Assembly: GCF_028372415.1 (NCBI RefSeq) | Contig: NC_092875.1 | Location: 437,789,377-437,853,376, forward strand | DNA: 64,000 nt | Direction of reading: 5' to 3' | Origin: Notamacropus eugenii | Taxonomy: Eukaryota > Chordata > Mammalia > Diprotodontia > Macropodidae | Shown here: positions 56,473 to 64,000 of the stretch, piece by piece | Position numbering within the stretch: the first letter of the stretch is position 1 | How the letters are laid out: the number at the start of each line of letters is the position of its first letter | Made by a program: the position numbers and the translations under genes | The notes under the pieces: model-generated | Told to the model about the DNA's origin: nothing | Seen by the model: the letters and a program-made list of their open reading frames with translations, nothing else | Database searches by the model: none

Positions 56473-57440
56473 AGAACCAATATGATAGCACATAGTAAAT
56501 GTGAATGATTGATACTAGGAGGAAACTTGTGACCTAGGGCTGTGTAACTTTAAAAATAGTATTCAAAGAGATGAAAGGGTTTTAAAAGATAACTATGATA
56601 TGAACTGTAATATAAAAGATAAAATGATAACTGGGCATTATCTATCACCGCTGGGATAGATAGGAAAAATGTGAATAAAGCATAACAAGAAAGTTAATGA
56701 CTTCCAGACTGCTCACAGTTGGTATAATTTCAGAATAGATTTCTACATAGGTGTCACCTGTGAGTTTGAGAGCTACACGTCTGAGATCACCTCTAAAGTC
56801 CTTCCTAACTACTGATTATAAAAGAAAAATCATTAGGTTTCCAACAGTTACAAAGCCAAAATAAAAGAATCTAAGATTTAGCAGATAATTCCTCCTAGGC
56901 CTGTTATGCATGAATTCTTCAGCTGCTGTCAATTTCCTTTCTATCCAGTTTGTTTCTTTGTCAGATATTTATTTTCCTCATACTGAAAATCCATTGAACA
57001 TCAAGCAGTGATATATTAGTGTAAAGTGGATTTATTTATTTAGGTAGCCTAATATTCATTCTACATCTATTGGGAAGAAAAGGCTTTGCTCAACTTAATA
57101 GCCTTCTTCCTTATCAGATATTCATTTAAAAATGTTCCCTTATAAATACAAGATGGGCTGAGACTTGTGTGCTCTAAATATTTTAAGCGATTTATGCTTG
57201 CACTAACTGGCCTTTTAGTCAAACTTAAAGGCACTGAAACACTGAAATCATTTCATGAAGACGACATTCCTGGTGGTGAAAGGTTAGAGTTCTCCAGTTC
57301 CAAAGATGACAAAAAAAATGCCAACTGTCAGAAAGATGTTATGGATGTTTGGTTGGTGTTCATCAGTTTGTTCATTAATCTTTGTACAGATAATATTTAT
57401 GTTGGATGGGAGACTGAAGTCCATAATTTCAAAGAATATA
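56473..57440. other. Unassigned sequence
   Basis: No gene recognised. The 93-codon frame at 57167-57448 has no domain I know. Confidence 0.4.
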
Positions 57441-57967
57441 TAAAATAATCAATCAATAAATGTCCAGTACCTACTGTGTGTAAAGTCATGTGCTAAATTA
57501 GGTGAAAAGACACAATGGTCATTCCTACAATGTGCTGGAACATTTTTTTTCTATGATTTTTGCTTTATTGTTGTGGATTTTAGATTGCGTAACCATGATG
57601 TCAAAGCAACAATGAATAATGAAACAACCTTGGTATTTAATTTAACATACAATTTTGAACCAAAACCTGTATTGATTTATCTAATACAATTCTGTCAAAT
57701 TGGTTTGTATTTGAATGTAATCCATCAATACAAAGACAAAAATAAAATAGTCCTTTCTCTCAAGTTTACATTCTAAAAGGGGATTTACAATTCACATAAA
57801 GAATATATAGGATTTTATGCAGAAGGTGTACAAAATAAATACAGGGCAATTTGGGGAAGGAGGGCATGAGAAAATGTGGAAAATGCAGGAACTAGGAAAG
57901 GGATTTTATAGAAAGTCATCCTTGAGCTGAGTCTTGAAGGAAAACCAGGATTCCAAGACACAGGGGT
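57441..57967 (-). mobile_element. L2 LINE, minus strand, target of the RPL6 retrocopy
   Basis: 3' end at left ('caataaatgtccagtacct', 'actgtgtgtaaagtcatgt'), then 'cctttctctcaagtttaca' and 'agctgagtcttgaaggaaa'. The L2 wording 'aggagggaaatattccagc' resumes at 58856 after the RPL6 pseudogene. A diverged internal part (57540-57700) may hold another insertion. Confidence 0.65.
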
Positions 57968-57978
57968 AAGGAGGGAAA

Positions 57979-58853
57979 GTATCTTTTCCCTTCTCTCAAA
58001 ATGGCAGACAAAAAGCCCCCAAAGGAACCAAAGGAAAAGAAGGAAAAAAAGGAGAGCACAAGGGAAGATGTGGCTAAAAAGGTGGTGAAAAAGCCTCAAA
58101 AGCATTGCAGTCGGAACCCAGTCTTGGCCCGAGGGATCAGTAGGTACTTCAGGTCTGCAATGTATTCCAGGAAAGCCATGTACAAGCAGAAGTATGCTGC
58201 ACCAAAAACGTGGACTGAAAGGAAAAAGAAAGAGAAGGTGCCTGCTACTATCTCAAAGCCAGTTGGCGATAAGAATGGAGAAACTCGTGTGGAAAAGATT
58301 CGCAAAATGCCTAGGTATTATCCCACTGAGGATGTGCCTAGAAAGCTGCTAAGTCATGGCAAAAAGCCCTTCAGCCATCACATGAGGAGACTTCATCTAG
58401 CATCTCCCCAGACATCATTTTGATCATGCTCACTGGCCGTCACAAGGGCAAGGAATTGGTTTTCCTGAAGCAGCTGACTCCTGGTTTGCTACTGGTGACT
58501 GGACCTCTGACCATCAACCATGTTCTACTGAGAAGGACCCTTCAGAAATTTGTCATTAACCAGGGTTAACCTTTCAGGTGTAAAAATTCCAAATCATCTT
58601 ACTGATGCTTACTTCAAGAAGAAGAGGCTCCATAAACCTAGACACCAAGAAGGAGAGATTTTTGATATAGAAAAAGAGAAATATGAGATTACAGAGCATC
58701 TCAAGGCTGATCAGAAAACTGTGGACTCTCAGATGCTGCCCCAAATCAAGAAAATTCCTCACCCCCTTGGCTACCTACATTCTCTCTCCAAACTGGTGTT
58801 TTAAATGCCTTGCAGAGAATTCTTATTAAAATATTTGGAATAACAAAAAACAA
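57979..58853 (+). pseudogene. RPL6: RPL6 processed pseudogene
   Basis: Intron-less copy of the mRNA for ribosomal protein eL6. It begins with a pyrimidine tract ('cttttcccttctctcaaa'), like a 5' TOP leader, just before ATG at 58001. Frame 58001-58423 reads [10 protein letters not shown], then [16 protein letters not shown], then [20 protein letters not shown], then [21 protein letters not shown]. After a frameshift near 58395: [47 protein letters not shown]. After a second shift: [48 protein letters not shown] and a C-terminus [11 protein letters not shown] that lacks about nine residues relative to human GYLRS..ALTNG..HKLVF. An A-rich tail ends at 58853. Perfect 11-bp direct repeats 'aaggagggaaa' flank it (57968-57978 and 58854-58864). 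A dead retrocopy made by L1-type machinery. Confidence 0.95.
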
Positions 58854-58864
58854 AAGGAGGGAAA

Positions 58865-59279
58865 TATTCCAGCTATGGAATCTCTTTTCTCCCATAAGTT
58901 TAGGAATTATCTGAAATTCTGTTGAAAGCTCTCTCCCCCAATTCCCAAAGTTAAAAATAATCACTTCCTCCTCAAATAATTTTTTCTTTTTCTTAAAGAT
59001 AAGTTCTTAATGATGTGTTTTATCATCAGAACTTCTTCTACTAATCCTCCCCCACTTTGAGAGTCTTTCCACATAACAAGTACTATATTTTAAAGGAAAA
59101 AAAAAAAAGAAGAGGATAAAACCCTGGCATACTGATCAATATATCAAAAAAGATTGAAATTATGTTCGGTACACATTTATTCACTTCTTACCTCTACAAT
59201 GGAGTAGGATGTTTGTGCCTTCTTATATCTCTTCTTTTGAGCCATGTATTATAAAAATAATTTTACAATATTTGTTTTT
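58865..59279. other. L2 continuation then unassigned
   Basis: The first 30 or so bases continue the L2 split by RPL6. The rest is not recognised. Confidence 0.4.
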
Positions 59280-59365
59280 GGGCAGCTAAGTGGCTCAGTG
59301 AATAGAGTGCTGGGTTTGGAGTTGGGAAGACTCATCTTCCTGAGTTAAAATCTAGTTCTGCCAAT
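59280..59365 (+). mobile_element. MAR1-type SINE, 5' fragment
   Basis: 'gggcagctaagtggctcag' and 'tgaatagagtgctgggttt' followed by the head region; ends at the L1 boundary. Confidence 0.75.
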
Positions 59366-60111
59366 GATACACTAGTGTTCCTTCCTACAACCCCACCAAC
59401 ATTTATTATTCTCATATCTTTCCATTCTTGTCACTTTGGAAAGTGTGAAGTAAAAACTCAGGTTCTTTTTTATATGCATTTCTCTTATTAATACTTTGGA
59501 GCATTCTTTCATATTTCTTGTTAATAGATTACAGTTTTAAAAGAAATTTTTATTCATGCCATTGGATCACTTGCCTCATATCTCTGTACAGAGATATAAG
59601 AGATATATACATGTACATATACATACACACATACATATATGTGTATATATACACATATACATAGACACACACATACATGTAATTATTTACAAATCTTGAA
59701 TATTAAATTCTTAGTAGAGAAATTCCATACAAATCCCACCCCCACTCCCATACCCTCCTCACCATTTGTTTGCTTCTCTTCTCATCCTAGGTACATAGCT
59801 TTTCTTTATTCTAAAAGTTTTCAGGTTCATGCGACCAGTCAACTATTCTAACTTTTGCTATTGCTTCTAGCCCTTGTTTGGTTAAACATTTAACTACTCA
59901 TAGCTGTGAGAATCACATGATGTGCTTCAATTCAAAATTTTTATTATAATATAATCTTTAATATTAAGGCCTCATGTCTATTTAGAATATATTGTGGAAT
60001 ATGGTAGCATTATTGGTCAAAACCCAATTTCTGCCAGACTGCTTTCTAGTTTTTTCCAGTAGTTTTAATCAAATAGGGAATTCTTTCCTAAGTAATGAGA
60101 GAAGTGATTAT

Positions 60112-60545
60112 TATAACCAATAACTTGTGGAGATTTAGAAGCTCTCCCTTTCTTCCAAATTCCTGATTTTAAAAAGTTCAGTCTTTTGGAGGATATTACT
60201 GGTAATGAGATTGAATTAACTCTCCTCAGTCTTGGTCAAATCTTGCCTAATCCTACAAAAAGATTTAATCTAAGGTGGGGAAGCCCATTGTGTTCTCCTC
60301 AAGCTTAGGTGGAGATAAATCTTTTTCTCTAGATAGCCCAAGTCTGGGAATGGTCTGAGATAAAGCTATTTTCTCTGTCCAAGGGTGACATGATGATGGG
60401 TGACATCAATCCCTCACTGAACTCTGTAAAGGGTAATTTACAAACTCTGAGCCCACCATGATGATCTTTGGTTTAAAAGAGAGGGCCAAATGACCATCTT
60501 TTTATTAATAACCTTCTGACTTTATTAATAAAATGATTCAATTAT
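60112..60545 (+). mobile_element. Unnamed interspersed repeat (LTR-like) inserted in L1
   Basis: Starts near 'gattattataaccaataac' and ends near 'aataaaatgattcaattat'. It contains 'cccattgtgttctcctcaa', 'tctctagatagcccaagtc' and 'tgagcccaccatgatgatc'. L1 runs up to both sides. A second copy begins near 63850. Length (about 430 bp) and the late AATAAA suggest an LTR fossil, but clean ends or a duplication were not found. Confidence 0.45.
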
Positions 60546-60756
60546 GCAAAAACTATGTTTCTTGAACCTTTTTAAATGTCACAGTAATTCATGTTTTCTA
60601 GTTTATTGAGCAATAGGGTATTACGTTTCATAATTTCTAGTTCATCCTTTTCTGTTCCATTGAAATTCCTCTCTTTTTTTAACTAATCTGAATAATTGTG
60701 ATGCTTGTGGATTTATAATAAGGTTTGAGGTCTGCAAGCACGATTCCTTCTTCACC

Positions 60757-60992
60757 TCTTTTTGTTGTTGTTCAAATGTTTTCAGTCATGTTCAACTCTT
60801 TGTGACTCCATTTAAGGTTTCCTTGACAAAGTTAGTAGAATCGTTTGCCACTTCCTTCTCCAGCTCATTTTATAAATGGAGAAAATGAGGCAAATTGGAT
60901 TAAGTGATTTGTCCAGAGTCAACATCTAAGGCCAGATTTGAACTCATGTCTTCTTGTTTCCAGGCCTAGTGCTCTATCCACAGCGACACTTA
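60757..60992 (-). mobile_element. MAR1-type CORE-SINE, minus strand, inserted in L1
   Basis: 'ttgttgttgttcaaatgtt', 'cacttccttctccagctca', 'ggattaagtgatttgtcca' and 'ccagatttgaactcatgtc'. L1 ORF2 wording continues after it. Confidence 0.88.
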
Positions 60993-61500
60993 GTTGGCCA
61001 TTCTCTCTACATCTTTTCATTATTTCCTATGATATTCTACTTCTTTTATTTTTCCAAATGAATTTTGTTTTTATCTTATTGATTTTTATAAAGCATCATT
61101 TTGATGGTTTGATTGATATAGCATTAAGAATATCAATTGACTTTGGCAATATTATCATTTTCATTATATTGGCATGGTCTAGATATGAATGTTGAATATT
61201 CCTTCGGTTATTTACGTTCTCTATTTTTTAAGGGGAACTCTGTAATAGAATCTAAATAATATCTTGTGTATATTGGTGATGAATATCCAGATATTTTATG
61301 TATTTTGAAGTTATTCTGAATGGGATTTCCCTTTGTCTTATTGCCTCTTATCTTATTTTATCTCATCTTATATTATCAATAATATAATGATATTATATCA
61401 TTACATAGAAATGCTGTTGAGTTTTGAGGGTTTATTTTGTAGCCTGCAATTTTGCTGAAGCTGTTGCCTCAATTAGTTTCTTTGATGATTGCTTATGATT

Positions 61501-62149
61501 TAATATCAGCAGTGGTCAAGCCCAGGGGGACTTAAGCCACTGGATTCTACACTCCCCAGGGCCATGTATTCTCATTTTTATCCCTGCTGTTTTTCGCTCT
61601 GGCTTAGGTACCCATCTCTCATCTTTACCTCAATGGCCACCCCACTTTCTACCTGTTACACGGAGAATTGTAATAAAATAAATGCCCTCTGGGAAACACT
61701 CTCTGAGTCAATGGATTGCTTTATTATTCCTATAAACATCTTTGTGACTTCACAAATCAAAATTTATTTTCCTGGACACCAGTTTTAATACCTACTGTTT
61801 CCCTCATTAGGATGTGCATAGCATGTAACAAGCATTTAAACCAAGCTTTCACTCACTCATTCCATTTTATGCTGAATAGCTTTTATTTAATTTTTATTCA
61901 AAAATATCTTTAAGCTGAATACCTTTAAAAAAGGGTCACAGTAGTTGTTTCACCAGTTGGAATCTATACAAAATGTTGTATAGATTCAATTACAAAATGC
62001 TCCTAAAAAAAATAAAGAACAGCTCAAATAGCTGGAGAAATAGTCAATGCTCAAGCCTCGTAGTAATATAATAAAGATGACAGTACTACCAAAGATGATG
62101 GACATTTTTACTACCATGTTCATCAAATGATCAAAGGGATGCTTTACAA
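61501..62149. other. Unassigned sequence, possibly LTR-derived at its start
   Basis: 61530-61720 ('gggggacttaagccactgg', 'aacactctctgagtcaatg', with AATAAA) has an LTR-like look but no defined ends. The remainder is not recognised. Confidence 0.3.
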
Positions 62150-62275
62150 AACTCATTCATTTGTTCCATTGTAAGCTTTTGGAGGACAGGGCCTATGCTC
62201 TTCTTCTTTTTGTATCCCTAGGTTTGTAATGCTCTCTACATAACAATACTTAATAAGTTTTGTTGAATTAAGTTG
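62150..62275 (+). mobile_element. L2 LINE 3' end
   Basis: 'ccattgtaagcttttggag', 'gacagggcctatgctcttc', 'tgtatccctaggtttgtaa' and 'taataagttttgttgaatt'. 5'-truncated. Confidence 0.75.
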
Positions 62276-62959
62276 AATTCTGTGCAGCGAATCCCTTTAA
62301 AAGAGGCTCACAGTAGTTGCTTTTCCAAATCCTGTGGGAGGTAACCACATGTGTTTTCTGGGAACACCTAAAGGGAAGAAAACCAATGGAAATGAAGGTA
62401 TTTGGAGAGGTATATTCACTTTGAGCCTATTCTCTTTAATATTTTGTTTTTGTTTAATTTCATGTCTTCCATTCATTATTACAAAGAAGTCTGAATACTC
62501 CAAGGGGATGAAAAGGAAATAATATCACAAAACAAGGTATGAAATGGGTGGACTTCCAGGTGACAGCAGCTCCTGTTAAATATCATTATAGATGCCAACC
62601 ACTTGACCTTTTGCACCAAAATTTTGAGGCAGTCTCCCACTATTCAATGCAGGAATTTTGAGGCCCTAGTGGGCTGGGAACAAAGTGTTGCTTTAGCAAA
62701 ACCAGTGGAACACACTCCCTTCTACTGCCTTGGGTATATTTTTCCTGACTTGCTTAGCCTCTCTACCCCATCAGTCAGTTTGAATGAGCTTTAGGAGACC
62801 ATCCACTAAACTTATAGAGCATCTATTATATACTCAATGCTGAGCTAAAAGCTATGAAGAATAAAAGGGAATATGAACATGGCTCTGGTCTTTAAGTAGT
62901 TCCTTATACACATAAATATAGAAAAATAAGTAAGATGGGTCAAAATATGATATGTCAGG
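62276..62959. other. Unassigned sequence
   Basis: No gene recognised. Begins with a motif repeated at 61914 (see findings). 62810-62880 may be a scrap of an L2 3' end on the minus strand. Confidence 0.4.
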
Positions 62960-63370
62960 CAGACCAACATTTATTAAGTACTTACTATACACAAAGTATT
63001 CTATAGATTGGGGTCAAAAAGCAAAGCAAATGACAGTCTCTGATCTCAAGGAGCTAACAATCTGATAGGGAGACCATATGGAAACAACTATGGTCAAGCA
63101 GGCTCTATTAATGATCACATAGGAAGGCACTCACATCGAGGAAGATTGAGAAAGGCTACGTGCAGAACTTGAAATTTTAGCTGGGCCTTGAAGACAGTCA
63201 ATGGGGACAAGGAAAAGAGCTGCAGATTTAGAGAACAAATAATCAGTGACAATGGAAGAGTTGAGAGGAATGTTCTGTTTTAGGAGTTCAGTTCACTGGA
63301 TTGTAGAATTAGTGGAGGGAAACAACATGTAGGAAGGAGTCAGGTTATAAGAGGTTTTGAAAAGTCAGAG
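62960..63370 (-). mobile_element. L2 LINE, minus strand
   Basis: 3' end at left ('acatttattaagtacttac', 'tctcaaggagctaacaatc'), then 'agctgggccttgaagacag', 'gtaggaaggagtcaggtta' and 'taagaggttttgaaaagtc'. Ends at the SINE. Confidence 0.75.
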
Positions 63371-63600
63371 GATTGGCTAGATGGACCGAGCACTGGGTCT
63401 GAAGTCAGAAAAACCTGAGCCCTCAGATACGTAATAGTAGTATGACTCTGGTCAATTCCTCAAAGCTCTTTTTGCCTCAGTTTTCTCAACCGTAAAATGG
63501 GAATACTAATAGTACCTATCTCCCCAGATCATGATGAGAATTAAATGGATTATTTTTAATGCACTTGGTAAAGTGCCAGACATATAGTAACTGGTATAAA
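63371..63600 (+). mobile_element. MIR-type SINE
   Basis: 'attggctagatggaccgag', 'tgactctggtcaattcctc', 'gttttctcaaccgtaaaat' and 'gtaaagtgccagacatata'. About full length. Confidence 0.8.
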
Positions 63601-63849
63601 AAAAAATTTCCCTTTCTTCCTTTTATTACTGATCTTGGAAGTAATAGGCTGTTGTTGGCATTTATTGAACAGAGAATATACCAGTGATAAAAGGGGTTAT
63701 TTCTCTCTTATGCTATAAGTCATTATTAATTGAGATTAATATTTTTTTCTTTCTATTTCCTCATTCATGAATAAACCCTTGTAGATTAATACAGCCAGTC
63801 ATTGAAGAATATTATTGATTTTGCCCAAAAATTTACTCTACCTAGACAG
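63601..63849. other. Unassigned sequence
   Basis: Nothing recognised. Confidence 0.4.
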
Positions 63850-63913
63850 TCTCATCTAGGTCCTTACAAAGAGATGCTAATCTAGGTGAATTCCAACCCA
63901 TTGTGTTCTACTC

Positions 63914-63981
<68 letters not shown>

Positions 63982-64000
63982 CCTTTGTCTAGATAGCCCA
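63850..64000 (+). mobile_element. Second copy of the repeat seen at 60112-60545, cut by the window edge
   Basis: 'cttacaaagagatgctaat', 'acccattgtgttctactca' and 'tgtctagatagccca' match 60250-60340 in the same order. A (TG)n array lies where copy one has 'gcttaggtggagataaatc'. Confidence 0.6.
63916..63978. repeat. (TG)n microsatellite
   Basis: About 63 bases of uninterrupted TG inside the repeat copy at 63850-64000. Confidence 0.97.

Larger units (their letters stand above)
59366..61500 (-). mobile_element. L1 ORF2 remnant, minus strand, with two insertions
   Basis: The complement of L1 ORF2 from the distal end (left) towards the reverse transcriptase (right). Landmarks on the + strand are 'accccaccaacatttatta' (59390), 'caatttctgccagactgct' (60026), 'gatttataataaggtttga' (60710), 'ttccaaatgaattttgttt' (61052), 'ttatattggcatggtctag' (61165) and 'cctgcaattttgctgaagc' (61443). 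Interrupted by an AT/CA satellite (59595-59685), an LTR-like repeat (60112-60545) and a MAR1 SINE (60757-60992). No frame survives. Confidence 0.75.

Overview
The window looks like nuclear, intergenic or deeply intronic DNA of a marsupial (metatherian). The strongest sign is a tRNA-derived CORE-SINE of MAR1 type, present about ten times. Its head and core resemble MIR, and its 3' end (around 'ggaaatggcaaaccactcc' and 'ggtcacaaagagtcagaca') resembles an RTE/BovB LINE tail. Alongside it are marsupial-style L1/HAL1, RTE-clade LINEs, and many old L2, L3/CR1 and MIR copies. Family names come from memory of the consensus sequences and not from a search. No intact host protein gene, rRNA, tRNA or CRISPR array was found. 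The longest open frames lie in repeats, microsatellites and pseudogenes.

Three host pseudogenes are supported. (1) 8936-10480 (+) is a decayed, intron-containing copy of the sugar-binding FBA domain of an FBXO2/6/27/44-family F-box protein. It keeps an in-frame donor/acceptor pair, so it arose by duplication or in-place decay and not by retrotransposition. (2) 35440-36131 (-) is a processed RPL36A pseudogene split by an L1 3' end, with an 8-bp target-site duplication. (3) 57979-58853 (+) is a processed RPL6 pseudogene with a perfect 11-bp target-site duplication, inserted in an L2.

Layout: 1-2512 L1/HAL1 mosaic; 2518-8012 L3, L1, MAR1, MIR and a DNA transposon split by L2; 8936-11560 FBXO pseudogene and a degenerate tandem array; 11768-13641 MIR, RTE and MAR1 pieces and a (TTCCC)19 array; 13900-17965 L2, a solo LTR and nested SINEs; 17966-22170 mostly unassigned, with microsatellites and a 0.7-kb mini-L1; 22170-25395 L2 copies with stacked insertions; 25829-27833 a 2-kb RTE-type LINE; 27935-37935 SINEs, unassigned sequence, a palindromic hAT-like MITE and RPL36A; 37940-41347 a 3.4-kb L1/HAL1 with both ends; 43270-50465 L2 copies, a second MITE and long unassigned stretches; 52700-53438 an L3/CR1 reverse-transcriptase piece and a third MITE; 54340-59275 L2, SINEs, a 600-bp TATA/CACA array and RPL6; 59366-61500 an L1 carrying two insertions; 62150-64000 L2, MIR and a partial repeat that runs off the window.

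The content reads as a record of retrotransposition. L1-type machinery probably made the two ribosomal-protein retrocopies and the L1 derivatives, RTE elements probably mobilised the MAR1 SINEs, and a hAT transposase presumably moved the MITEs. I found no convincing new functional system. The most unusual items are L1 derivatives that keep ORF1 and the distal part of ORF2 but lack the endonuclease/RT region, the mini-element with both L1 ends, the RTE LINE ending in a C2H2 finger, and the FBXO relic.
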